Shown: in pieces, positions 33,328 through 41,566 of the stretch
How the letters are laid out: every line of letters starts with the position of its first letter
Position numbering within the stretch: position 1 is the first letter of the stretch
Assembly (NCBI RefSeq): GCF_035474595.1
Contig: NZ_DATIND010000092.1
Location: 1 to 64,000 of the forward strand
Direction: 5' to 3'
DNA length: 64,000 bases
Source: Longimicrobium sp.
GTDB taxonomy: Bacteria; Gemmatimonadota; Gemmatimonadetes; Longimicrobiales; Longimicrobiaceae
Notes under the pieces: generated by a model
What the model saw: only the letters and a program-made list of their open reading frames with translations
Told to the model about the DNA's origin: nothing
The model's database searches: none
Position numbers and translations under genes: made by a program

Positions 33328-35643
33328 GTGTCCGTGAGCACACGTCCCGGCGATCCCGCGATCACTCCCGAGCTGGTCGCGGAGCACGGGCTTTCGACCG
33401 ACGAGTACAGGCTCGTCCTGAGCATCCTGGGGCGCACGCCCACGTGGACCGAGCTGGGCGTGTTCAGCGCCATGTGGAGCGAGCACTGCGGCTACAAGAA
33501 CAGCCGCCCGCTCCTGAAGAAGCTCCCCACCAGGGCGCCCTGGGTGCTGCAGGGCCCGGGCGAGAACGCCGGCGTCATCGACGTGGGCGACGGCCTGGCC
33601 ATCGCCTTCAAGATCGAGTCGCACAACCACCCTTCGGCCGTGGAGCCGTACCAGGGCGCCGCGACCGGCGTGGGCGGCATCCTCCGCGACGTGTTCACCA
33701 TGGGCGCGCGCCCCATCGCCATGCTGAACTCGCTGCGCTTCGGCGAGATCGACGGCGAGCAGGGCGACCGCGTGCGCTACCTCTTCGCCGGCTGCGTGAA
33801 GGGGATCGGCGACTACGGCAACTGCGTGGGCATTCCCACCGTGGCCGGCGAGGTGTACTTCGACGGCGCGTACGAGGGGAACCCGCTGGTGAACGCCATG
33901 TGCGTGGGGCTGCTGAAGCACGACGAGCTGATCCGCGGCGTGGCGGCCGGCGTGGGCAACGCGATCATGGCGGTGGGCGCGAAGACGGGGCGCGACGGCA
34001 TCCACGGCGCCACCTTTGCCTCCGCCGAGCTGTCGGAAGAGAGCGAGGCGAAGCGGCCTCAGGTGCAGGTGGGCGACCCCTTCACCGAGAAGCTGCTCCT
34101 CGAGGCGTCGCTGGAGCTGATCCGCAGCGGCCACATCGTGGGCATCCAGGACATGGGCGCGGCGGGACTGGTCTCCTCGTCGACCGAGATGGCGGCGCGC
34201 GGCGGGACCGGCGTGGACATCGAGATCACCGCCGTGCCCGTGCGCGAGCGGGGGATGACGCCCTACGAGATCCTGCTCAGCGAGACGCAGGAGCGGATGC
34301 TCGTCGTCGCCAAGAACGGCCACGAGGAGGACGTCCGCGCCATCCTGGGCAAGTGGGACCTGGACGCGGAGACGATCGGCCGGGTGACGGAGACGGGGCG
34401 CTATGTCATCCGTGAGAACGGGGTCGTCATCGTCGACATCCCCGGCGAGCCGCTGGTGGAGGGATGCCCGACCTACACGCGCCAGGGCGTGGAATCTCCC
34501 GAGATCGCCGCGCTGCGCGAGTGGGACGCGTCCACGCTCTCGCCCGCGTTCGAGGAGAGCGACCCCACCTGGACGCTGCGGCAGCTGCTTGATTCGCCCT
34601 CCATCGCCAGCAAGCGCTGGGTGTACGAGCAGTACGACAGCACCGTGCGCACGAACACGGTGGTGGGTCCCGGGAGCGACGCGGCGGTGCTGCGGCTGCG
34701 GGGGACGAACAAGGCCGTGGCCATGACGGTGGACTGCAACGGCCGCTACGTCCACCTCAATCCTTATCGCGGCGGGCTGATCGCCGTGGCCGAGGCGGCG
34801 CGGAACCTGGTGTGCAGCGGCGCGCTGCCGCGGGCGGTGACGGACAACCTCAACTTCGGCAACCCGCTGAAGCCCGAGGTCTACTTCCAGATGTCCGAGG
34901 CGCTGCGCGGCATCGGCCAGGCGTGCGAGGCGTTCGAGACGCCGGTGACGGGCGGCAACGTGTCGCTCTACAACGAGAACCCGCGCGGCGCCATCTATCC
35001 CACCCCCACGATCGGGATGGTGGGGATCGTGGACGACGTGGCGCACGTGACGACCGCCGCGTTCAAGGCCGAGGGCGATGCGATCGTCCTCGCCGGGACG
35101 AACACCGGCGAGCTGGGCGGGAGCGAGTACCTGAAGGTGGTCCACGGCCTGGTGGCGGGAGATGCGCCCGCGCTGGACCTCGCGGCCGAGTCGCGGCTCC
35201 AGCGCGGCCTGCTGGCGGCCATCCGCTCCGGCCTGGTCCGCTCCGCGCACGACACGGCCGAGGGCGGGTTCGCGGTGGCGCTGGCGGAGAGCGCCTTCGC
35301 CTCCGGCGACGACCCGTTCGGCGTGGAGGTGGAGCTGCGGGACGACCTTCCCGCGAACGCGCTCCTCTTCGGCGAGGCGCAGGGGCGCGTGGTCCTGTCC
35401 TGCGAAGCGGCGAAGGAGGCGGAGCTGGTGCGCTGCCTGGAGATCCACGGTGTCCCCGCGCGCCGCATCGGCACCGTGGGCGAGCGCGGCGGCGTGTTCC
35501 GCGTAGCCACGAAGGACGGCGAGATCCGCGGCGTTTCATCGCTGCTGCGCGACGTGTACGAGCGGGCCATCCCCCGCCGAATGGACGGCAGCGCCGCGGA
35601 CGTGGAGACGGCGCTGGAGAGCGAGGTGCAGCACGGGGCGTAG
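33328..35643 (+). CDS. purL: Phosphoribosylformylglycinamidine synthase subunit PurL (small type)
   Basis: 771 residues, the usual size of small PurL that works with PurS and PurQ. Motifs: [39 protein letters not shown] (nucleotide site), [17 protein letters not shown] and [10 protein letters not shown]. The start is GTG at 33328 or 33334; the protein then begins a few residues before the conserved [15 protein letters not shown] region. The long gap before it suggests its own promoter. A family 1 repeat follows, then purF. Confidence 0.94.
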   Translation: MSVSTRPGDPAITPELVAEHGLSTDEYRLVLSILGRTPTWTELGVFSAMWSEHCGYKNSRPLLKKLPTRAPWVLQGPGENAGVIDVGDGLAIAFKIESHNHPSAVEPYQGAATGVGGILRDVFTMGARPIAMLNSLRFGEIDGEQGDRVRYLFAGCVKGIGDYGNCVGIPTVAGEVYFDGAYEGNPLVNAMCVGLLKHDELIRGVAAGVGNAIMAVGAKTGRDGIHGATFASAELSEESEAKRPQVQVGDPFTEKLLLEASLELIRSGHIVGIQDMGAAGLVSSSTEMAARGGTGVDIEITAVPVRERGMTPYEILLSETQERMLVVAKNGHEEDVRAILGKWDLDAETIGRVTETGRYVIRENGVVIVDIPGEPLVEGCPTYTRQGVESPEIAALREWDASTLSPAFEESDPTWTLRQLLDSPSIASKRWVYEQYDSTVRTNTVVGPGSDAAVLRLRGTNKAVAMTVDCNGRYVHLNPYRGGLIAVAEAARNLVCSGALPRAVTDNLNFGNPLKPEVYFQMSEALRGIGQACEAFETPVTGGNVSLYNENPRGAIYPTPTIGMVGIVDDVAHVTTAAFKAEGDAIVLAGTNTGELGGSEYLKVVHGLVAGDAPALDLAAESRLQRGLLAAIRSGLVRSAHDTAEGGFAVALAESAFASGDDPFGVEVELRDDLPANALLFGEAQGRVVLSCEAAKEAELVRCLEIHGVPARRIGTVGERGGVFRVATKDGEIRGVSSLLRDVYERAIPRRMDGSAADVETALESEVQHGA

Positions 35644-35690
35644 GGAGACGGGGAGATTCGCCGGTCGAACGGCATCTTCGATCGTCCGAC

Positions 35691-35750
35691 GCATCGCGCC
35701 CTCTCCGGCCGGCCCAGGCCGTCCACCTCTCCCGTACCGGGAGAGGTAGC
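35691..35750 (-). repeat. Dispersed palindromic repeat family 1, copy c
   Basis: GCATCGCGCCCTCTCCGG ... CTCCCGTACCGGGAGAGG ... TAGC, in the purL-purF gap. The 10 bases before it (CGTCCGACGC) also match copy b, so the conserved unit extends a little further there. Confidence 0.9.
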
Positions 35751-35880
35751 TCGGTGAGATCGGTGCACGGGTGGGATGCGGTCGCGAGCCACCGAATCCC
35801 GTTGCCTGCGGCTCCGAATCGCCCTCACGGTGTAAGAATCGCTTTCGCAACAACCTCACATCAGCAGGACAGATCGCCCC

Positions 35881-37272
35881 GTGTGTGGAATCGTCGCGGT
35901 TTCCGGCAATCCCGAAGCGGCCCGGCTCGCGTACCTGGGGCTGTACTCGCTGCAGCACCGCGGGCAGGAGGCGGCGGGGATCGCCACCTTCGACCGCGCC
36001 ACCGGCGACAGCAGCCGCGTGCGCGAGGCCGGGCTCGTCTCCGACGTGTTCGGCGAGGACAAGCTGGACAAGCTGCGCGGCGACCTGGCCGTGGGGCACA
36101 TCCGCTACTCCACCGCCGGCGGCGCGGGGCTGAAGAACGCGCAGCCCATCCGCGAGATCTACCGCTCCGGCCATCTCGCTCTCGTCCACAACGGCAACCT
36201 CACCAACTTCCACGCGCTGCGCGACCGGCTGCTGGACGAGGGCGCCATGTTCCAGAGCACCATCGACAGCGAGATCATCGTCCACCTGATCGCCCGCAGC
36301 CGCGAGGCGGGCGCCGAGGCGCAGATCATCGACGCGCTGCAGCAGCTGGAGGGCGCGTACTGCGTGCTGGTGTCGGTGGACGACGCGCTGTTCGCCGCGC
36401 GCGACCCGTTCGGCTACCGGCCGCTGGTGATCGGCGCGCTGCCCGACGGCGGGCTGATGGTGGCCAGCGAGACCTGCGCGCTGGACATCGTGAAGGCGCG
36501 CTACGTCCGCGACGTGGAGCCGGGCGAGGTGATCCGCATCCGCGGCGGCGAGATCGAGGAGGTCACGCGGCTTCCCCGCTTCGTGGACCAGCCGCAGCCG
36601 TGCATCTTCGAGCTGGTGTACTTCGCCCGCCCCGACACGCACCTGTGGGGGTACACGGTGGACCGCGCGCGCCGCGCCTTCGGCCGCAGGCTGGCGCAGG
36701 AGCAGCCCGCGCCGGGCGACATCGTCATCTCCATCCCCGACAGCGCCAACTCGGCCGCGGTGGGATACGCGGAGGCCAGCGGGATCGGGTTCGAGCTGGG
36801 GCTGATCCGCAACCACTACGTGGGGCGCACCTTCATCACCCCCACGCAGGCCGGGCGCGACTTCAAGGTGCGGCTGAAGTTCAGCCCCGTGCGCGAGGTG
36901 CTGGACGGCAAGCGCGTGGTGGTGGTGGACGACTCGCTGGTGCGCGGCACCACGAGCCGCGCGCTGGTGCAGATGCTGCGCGAGGCGGGCGCCTCGCAGG
37001 TGCACCTGCGCCTGGCCAGCCCGCCGGTGCGCTGGCCCTGCTTCTACGGCATCGACATGCCCACGCGCAACGAGCTGATCGCCGCCGAGAAGACGATCGA
37101 CGAGATGCGCGAGTACCTGGGCGTGGACTCGCTCGGCTACCTCTCGGCCGAGGGGATGATCGACTGCGTGCGCGACCACGGCGAGACCTACTGCACCGCC
37201 TGCTTCACCGGCGACTACAAGGCCCCGCTGGTGGACGCGCAGGAGGGCTTCGCGATGTCCTCGCACTGCTGA
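35881..37272 (+). CDS. purF: Amidophosphoribosyltransferase
   Basis: First committed step of purine synthesis: PRPP plus glutamine to phosphoribosylamine. 463 residues. The GTG start is followed directly by Cys2 (CGIVAV), the glutaminase nucleophile exposed by removal of Met. LQHRGQEAAGIATF and the PRPP loop VVVVDDSLVRGTTSRAL are intact. Cysteines near the C-terminus (MIDCVRD, YCTACFTGDY) match the [4Fe-4S] type of PurF known from Bacillus. No propeptide is present. Confidence 0.95.
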   Translation: MCGIVAVSGNPEAARLAYLGLYSLQHRGQEAAGIATFDRATGDSSRVREAGLVSDVFGEDKLDKLRGDLAVGHIRYSTAGGAGLKNAQPIREIYRSGHLALVHNGNLTNFHALRDRLLDEGAMFQSTIDSEIIVHLIARSREAGAEAQIIDALQQLEGAYCVLVSVDDALFAARDPFGYRPLVIGALPDGGLMVASETCALDIVKARYVRDVEPGEVIRIRGGEIEEVTRLPRFVDQPQPCIFELVYFARPDTHLWGYTVDRARRAFGRRLAQEQPAPGDIVISIPDSANSAAVGYAEASGIGFELGLIRNHYVGRTFITPTQAGRDFKVRLKFSPVREVLDGKRVVVVDDSLVRGTTSRALVQMLREAGASQVHLRLASPPVRWPCFYGIDMPTRNELIAAEKTIDEMREYLGVDSLGYLSAEGMIDCVRDHGETYCTACFTGDYKAPLVDAQEGFAMSSHC

Positions 37273-37420
37273 GGCGCGCGGCCGCACGATCGGACGTCTC
37301 CGGCATCGGCTGAACGGGAATCGCGCCGCACGCCGGCATCCTGCCCGCCTGGCCCGCCCCTCCGCCCGCTCCGTGGCGGAGGGATGAACCGCAACTCCGC
37401 GCAGCGCACCGCTCTCGTCG

Positions 37421-37481
37421 AGCTACCTCTCCCGGTACGGGAGAGGTGGACGGCCTCGGCCGGCCGGAGAGGGCGCGATGC
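37421..37481 (+). repeat. Dispersed palindromic repeat family 1, copy d
   Basis: AGCTACCTCTCCCGGTACGG ... GGAGAGGGCGCGATGC, same orientation as copy a. In the 581-base gap after purF, together with family 2 copy b; no gene seen there. Confidence 0.9.
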
Positions 37482-37528
37482 GGCGGGCACGCGAGGATGC
37501 CTTCCCCCGATCCGACGGAAGAATCGGT

Positions 37529-37628
37529 GCGTCCCGCCGAGTCACGTGCTGCCGCGGCTATGGATCCTTTGGCCTGCAACCTGTTGTGCAGACGCTGATT
37601 ATGGCGTGACCGGCCTCAGGATGACGTC
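37529..37628 (+). repeat. Dispersed repeat family 2, copy b
   Basis: GAATCGGTGCGTCC ... GTCACGTGCTGCCGCGGC ... GGATCCTTTGGCCTGC ... CGGCCTCAGGATGACGTC. Aligns with copy a over about 100 bases. Confidence 0.85.
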
Positions 37629-37853
37629 GGGTGGGGGCGGCGCGGAAGGACAAACTTCATTGCCGGATCTGGTATCAGCACCGCCTGCTGTCATCCCCTC
37701 CCCTACACCGCCGGTACGGCATCTTCCCACTTGCTTCCGCCCGCCGCGGAGGGCACCTTTCCATCTCTCCACTCCACTGAACTGGAGTACCGGCGCATCA
37801 TCCGCCGCCGGCGAGATTTAGAGTCCGTTTCCGCGCCTGATCTGGAGGGCACG

Positions 37854-38954
37854 ATGAGATACCGCACCTATCCGGGGACCGACATCACCGTCTCCGAAGT
37901 GGGCTTCGGGCTGTGGACGCTGGCCGCCGGCTGGTGGGGCGAGTTCAGCGACGACGAGGCGGTGGCCATGCTGCACCGCGCCTTCGACCTGGGCATCACC
38001 ACCTTCGACAGCGCCGACACCTACGGCAACGGCCGCGCGGACGAGCTGCTGCGGCGCGCCTTCGGCGACCGCCGCGACCGGGTGGTCATCACCACGAAGG
38101 TGGGATACGACTTCTACAACAACCCCAACGTCCGCCGCGGGCAGCAGGAGATCCCGCACAGCGCCGACCCGGCATACATCCGCTTCGCCGTGGACGAGTC
38201 GCTGAAGCGCATGGGCACCGACGTGATCGACATCGTGAGCTACCACAACGCCCACGAGGAGCACGTGCCCGACGACGCGATCTGGGAGACGCTGGCGCGG
38301 CTGCAGGAAGAGGGCAAGGTGCGCGCGTGGGGCGGCGCGCTGGGGCCCAGCAACGGCTACCTGTTCGAGGGGGTGGAGCTGATCCGCGAGCGGCGCGCGA
38401 AGAACCTGCAGCTCATCAACAACATCCTGGAGCCCTTCCCCGGCCAGATCCTGACGCGCGAGGCCGAGCAGGCCGGCGTGGGGCTGCAGGTGCGCGTGAC
38501 GCACAGCAGCGGGATGCTGGAAGGCAAGTACACGGAAGATACAGAGTTCGCCAAGAACGACCACCGCCGCCACCGCCCGCGCAGCTGGCTGACCAACGGG
38601 CTGAAGAAGCTGGAGGCGCTGGGCTGGCTGCACGAGGGGCGGGAGATGACCATCGGCCAGGGCGCGCTGAAGTGGATCCTGGCCAGCCCCGCGGTGATGA
38701 CCACGCTGCCGAACATCTACAACGACGAGCAGCTGGAGGAGTTCGCCGCCGCCAGCGACCTGCCGGACCTCACGGCCGACGACCTGCGCCGTATCGACGA
38801 GCTGCAGCGCATCAACTTCGGCGTGCACGAGGAGCACATGCGCTACAAGGGCACCATGCTCCGCGACGGCGAGCCCCTCGCCCCGCACTACCGCTACGCC
38901 GGCGACGGCTATCCCGGCGCGCCGGAGTCCGAGGAAGCGGCGGCGGCGGATTGA
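37854..38954 (+). CDS. Aldo/keto reductase
   Basis: 366 residues, TIM barrel. Asp and Tyr of the catalytic tetrad lie in TTFDSADTYGNGRADELL, the Lys in VVITTKVGYDF and the His in SYHNAHEEH. The C-terminal NADPH site region (WILASPAVMTTLPNIYNDEQ) fits the family. The sub-class resembles AKRs that act on sugar or xenobiotic aldehydes; the substrate is unknown. GGAGGG lies 6 bases before the ATG, deciding against the longer frame. A hairpin (38998) follows the stop by 43 bases. Confidence 0.92.
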   Translation: MRYRTYPGTDITVSEVGFGLWTLAAGWWGEFSDDEAVAMLHRAFDLGITTFDSADTYGNGRADELLRRAFGDRRDRVVITTKVGYDFYNNPNVRRGQQEIPHSADPAYIRFAVDESLKRMGTDVIDIVSYHNAHEEHVPDDAIWETLARLQEEGKVRAWGGALGPSNGYLFEGVELIRERRAKNLQLINNILEPFPGQILTREAEQAGVGLQVRVTHSSGMLEGKYTEDTEFAKNDHRRHRPRSWLTNGLKKLEALGWLHEGREMTIGQGALKWILASPAVMTTLPNIYNDEQLEEFAAASDLPDLTADDLRRIDELQRINFGVHEEHMRYKGTMLRDGEPLAPHYRYAGDGYPGAPESEEAAAAD

Positions 38955-38997
38955 AGCGCAACCTGTTTTCTGCTGTCCCGTCGATCTGATGGAGCAC

Positions 38998-39026
38998 GGC
39001 CCCGGCGAAACCGATTCGCCGGGGCC
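38998..39026 (+). terminator. Hairpin terminator after the aldo/keto reductase
   Basis: GGCCCCGGCGAA (38998-39009) pairs with TTCGCCGGGGCC (39015-39026). The same GGCCCCGGCG arm recurs at 41494 and 49000. Confidence 0.75.
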
Positions 39027-39144
39027 GATGCATGCGCCCACTCCGCATGTGATTTGCAGCGGCCCCTCGCCAGACGGTCACGCGCGTCGCGGCGAAGGGA
39101 GCCTCTGCACCTCGTTCGCGATCTACCCCTGGATGGAAGTACCC

Positions 39145-39738
39145 ATGCGCATCTCCCACATCAGCGTGCGTGCCGTGTTCGCCGCCGCGCTCGCCGCCCT
39201 GCTGTCCGGCCTGGCGCCGGCCGCCGCGGCGCAGGACCTCGTCCCCCTCGTGGGCAAGCCCATCGCGTACCGGGTGAGCATGCCGGCGCAGGGCTGGAAC
39301 GTTTCCACCGTGGACGACAAGCTGATGGTCGGTCGCGACAGCGTGATAATGATCGTCTCCGCGACGGACCTGGTGGCCCTGCAGGGCGACTCCCGCGCCG
39401 GCACCGAGGCGGATCGACGGCGGATACTGACGGCAAGGTTCATGGGCTCCGACTCGATCATGATGGCGCTGATGACCCGAGTGGCCGCGCGCGCCACCGC
39501 CCTGGAGCAGGAAGGGCTGGTGCAGGAGATCCGCACGCTGGGCGGCCAGCGGGCCGCATACATCCGCGACCGTAAGGTGCAGGACGGCAGGACCACGTGG
39601 CGCCAGGTGTACCTCACCGTGAAGGACGGCATCATGTACCTGCTGGTTTTCGTCGCCCAGGGCGAAAACCCGGACATGCACAAGGATCTCTTCGACCGCG
39701 TCCACCAGTCGTTCGTGCTGGCGGAGACGCCGAAGTAG
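39145..39738 (+). CDS. Secreted hypothetical protein
   Basis: 197 residues. The signal peptide ISHISVRAVFAAALAALLSG ... AAAAQ is cleaved near 29. The mature part has alternating strands and helices: PIAYRVSMPAQGWNVSTVDD, DSVIMIVSATDLVALQGDS, a helical middle (ARATALEQEGLVQEIRTL) and IMYLLVFVAQGENPDMHKDL. This layout recalls PsbP/DUF1795-like proteins but I am not sure. ATG 39145 has GGAAG 5 bases upstream; ATG 39133 is the alternative. A hairpin follows at 39810. Confidence 0.7.
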   Translation: MRISHISVRAVFAAALAALLSGLAPAAAAQDLVPLVGKPIAYRVSMPAQGWNVSTVDDKLMVGRDSVIMIVSATDLVALQGDSRAGTEADRRRILTARFMGSDSIMMALMTRVAARATALEQEGLVQEIRTLGGQRAAYIRDRKVQDGRTTWRQVYLTVKDGIMYLLVFVAQGENPDMHKDLFDRVHQSFVLAETPK

Positions 39739-39809
39739 GGACGCGAGCTTCTGAAATCGAGAAGCAGGGAGGACGCAGATTGCGCCCCGGGACATTCAAG
39801 GAACGCCAG

Positions 39810-39840
39810 GAAACCCCAGCGAGTGCATCGCCGGGGTTTC
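39810..39840 (+). terminator. Rho-independent terminator
   Basis: GAAACCCCAGCGA ... TCGCCGGGGTTTC hairpin followed by GTCTTCTTCG. It lies 72 bases after the secreted hypothetical gene. The rest of 39739-40077 holds no gene that I can support. Confidence 0.75.
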
Positions 39841-40077
39841 GTCTTCTTCGGGACCGCTGCGGAAACCGATGCTCCACCTCCTTGGCACTGGAGGAGAGCG
39901 CCAGGCAACCCACCGATGTCATATTTGGGCCGCAGTGCGCGCAACCGAATCGCCGTTTTCTCTTGACTTCCGAACAAAATTCATCGAATGTGCGCCCGAG
40001 AAGGAATCGGCCTCTGTCCAGCCGTTGGCGTCAACAGATCGCAGCTGGTCACACGTCACCCCATCGTGCGTACGGCC

Positions 40078-40551
40078 ATGGAAGAGAACATTTCGCCGCG
40101 TCCGATTCAGAACGTGAACGTGCACGGCACCGGGCACACGATCATCGTAGCAGGCCGCGACGCGCAGGTGACGTTCCCGCCGACTCCAGCGCCGCAGCCC
40201 GATCACACGCCGAGTACTGGAGCGGGGAGCATGCCGGGAAATGCCGCCACATCGAAGCGGCGCTGGAGCCGGGCTTCCGGTGGCAAGCTGTCGGCCAGCA
40301 CGCTCGTCGCCGTCGCGCTGCTCTCGGCGCTCGCCTTCTCTTCATCACACGGAACAACTTCTCCCCCGACGAACACCGTCTGGCCCGAAGGGAAGACGGC
40401 CCTGTGCAAGGACGGCCGGTTCTCGGAGAGCCATACGCGTTCGGGCACCTGCTCCAGCCACGGCGGTGTGGTGGAGTGGCGGCTCCCAGCCTCGAATCCG
40501 GTCTGGCAGCACCCGGCGGCGGCCGGCGAACGGCTCGCGACGCGCACCTGA
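40078..40551 (+). CDS. Single-pass membrane protein ending in a DUF3761-like motif
   Basis: 157 residues. The N-terminus EENISPRPIQNVNVHGTGHT looks cytoplasmic and beta-rich. A basic stretch (TSKRRWSRASGGK) precedes a TM (LSASTLVAVALLSALAFSSS, about 78-97). The C-terminal domain ALCKDGRFSESHTRSG then TCSSHGGVVEW is the DUF3761 pattern (CxDGxxSxS...GTCSxHGGVxxW), with two Cys that may form a disulfide outside the membrane. Three other proteins in the window (58055-59726) carry the same end. ATG 40078 was chosen; upstream in-frame codons look non-coding. Confidence 0.68.
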   Translation: MEENISPRPIQNVNVHGTGHTIIVAGRDAQVTFPPTPAPQPDHTPSTGAGSMPGNAATSKRRWSRASGGKLSASTLVAVALLSALAFSSSHGTTSPPTNTVWPEGKTALCKDGRFSESHTRSGTCSSHGGVVEWRLPASNPVWQHPAAAGERLATRT

Positions 40552-40577
40552 ACTCTTTCCTGGCGCTTGAGATAGAG

Positions 40578-40610
40578 AAATGCCCCGGCAGCGCAGGCGC
40601 CGGGGCATTT
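40578..40610 (+). terminator. Hairpin terminator
   Basis: AAATGCCCCGGC (40578-40589) and GCCGGGGCATTT (40599-40610) with the loop AGCGCAGGC. The same core with the same loop returns at 40949-40993. Confidence 0.75.
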
Positions 40611-40693
40611 GGCGTCTTGTAGGGAAATCGGGAACCCGCGTCCGTCTCTCCTCTGATCCTTGTTGCTACTGCACCTGCACATGGGAGGCACCG

Positions 40694-40921
40694 ATGGCCA
40701 GACGGTACAAGGGGCACATGAACGGCGAGCGCTATCTCGCGAACACGAACCCGAGCAAGAAGGAAGTTCACGACCTCGACAACGAGAAGACCGGCAGGAA
40801 CGAGTGCCAGATCGACGAGATCATCAGCGCGGGTAACGACAAGCCGTACAACTCGCAGAAGGCCGCCAACGACGCCGGTTACAACAACTGCACGCACTGC
40901 ATCGGGGACTCCGAGCGGTGA
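40694..40921 (+). CDS. Small hypothetical protein with C-terminal CxxC
   Basis: 75 residues, hydrophilic and rich in Asn, Lys and Asp (ANTNPSKKEVHDLDNEKTG, CQIDEIISAGNDKPYNSQKA), ending CTHCIGDSER. No signal or TM. GGGAGG lies 6 bases before the ATG, and hairpins bound it on both sides, so it is a single-gene unit. Composition is less GC-biased than its neighbours, which may indicate transfer or rapid change. Function unknown; the CxxC and one more Cys could bind metal. Confidence 0.62.
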   Translation: MARRYKGHMNGERYLANTNPSKKEVHDLDNEKTGRNECQIDEIISAGNDKPYNSQKAANDAGYNNCTHCIGDSER

Positions 40922-40948
40922 CCACCGGACCGCGTGGTTGACCGCGTG

Positions 40949-40993
40949 ACACGAGAATGCCCCGGCAGCGCAGGCGCCGGGGCATTCTCGTGT
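40949..40993 (+). terminator. Perfect 18-bp hairpin terminator
   Basis: ACACGAGAATGCCCCGGC (40949-40966) pairs perfectly with GCCGGGGCATTCTCGTGT (40976-40993) around a 9-base loop. It ends the small CxxC gene. Confidence 0.8.
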
Positions 40994-41148
40994 GCGGCAA
41001 TCCCCGCCATGGGTGCGGGTGATGCTCACCGTCGGCCATCCTCCCGATGCGACACACAAGTTTGCTGGATGCGGGTGGCCTTCCCGATTACACTGCTTGA
41101 GACGACGCATATCTGATCATGAGTTTCCTTTCACGCGGAGCTACACCG

Positions 41149-41454
41149 ATGCGCAAGCTCAGGCTGGACGTGGATCGCCTTTCCGTGGAGTCGTTCGCCA
41201 CGGGAGCAGTGATGCGGAAAACCGGGACGGTACGCGGCCGCGGCGAAGACTGCACGTATTTCGACAGCTGCTTCTGCCACACGGCGTACGCGGTCTGCGG
41301 CACTGGCCACGCCACCATCTACTCGTGCAACTACACCTACGACGAGCGCTGTGCCGAGGACACGCTGGCCGAGCCGTGCGAGCGCACCGCGGTGGATTGC
41401 CTGGACACCTCGTACGACGTGTGCGGCACGCGTATGGACACCCCCGTCTGCTGA
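41149..41454 (+). CDS. RiPP precursor-like peptide 1, pinensin-type leader, 10 Cys
   Basis: 101 residues. The leader RKLRLDVDRLSVESFATG matches the other three peptides (consensus K-L-x-L-x-x-[DE]-x-L-x-V-[ES]-S-F-[EAD]-T). After a short linker the rest has 10 Cys spaced by Thr, Tyr and Asp (CTYFDSCFCHTAYAVCGTG, CLDTSYDVCGTR). There is no signal peptide. I chose ATG 41149 because the leader begins there; ATG 41119 is possible. Leader-plus-Cys/Thr core is the layout of lanthipeptide-like precursors such as pinensins, but no LanB/C, LanM or radical-SAM gene is in the window. A perfect hairpin follows 39 bases after the stop. Confidence 0.72.
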   Translation: MRKLRLDVDRLSVESFATGAVMRKTGTVRGRGEDCTYFDSCFCHTAYAVCGTGHATIYSCNYTYDERCAEDTLAEPCERTAVDCLDTSYDVCGTRMDTPVC

Positions 41455-41493
41455 GGGCATCGGCGGACAACGTGCCGAGAGCCCGGCGCGCGC

Positions 41494-41528
41494 AATCGGC
41501 CCCGGCGGTCATCTCGCCGGGGCCGATT
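41494..41528 (+). terminator. Hairpin terminator after RiPP-like gene 1
   Basis: AATCGGCCCCGGCG (41494-41507) and CGCCGGGGCCGATT (41515-41528), a perfect 14-bp stem with a 7-base loop. Confidence 0.8.
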
Positions 41529-41566
41529 CGTATCCACCGTCGCGCGTCATCCGCGGCTGATCGCTC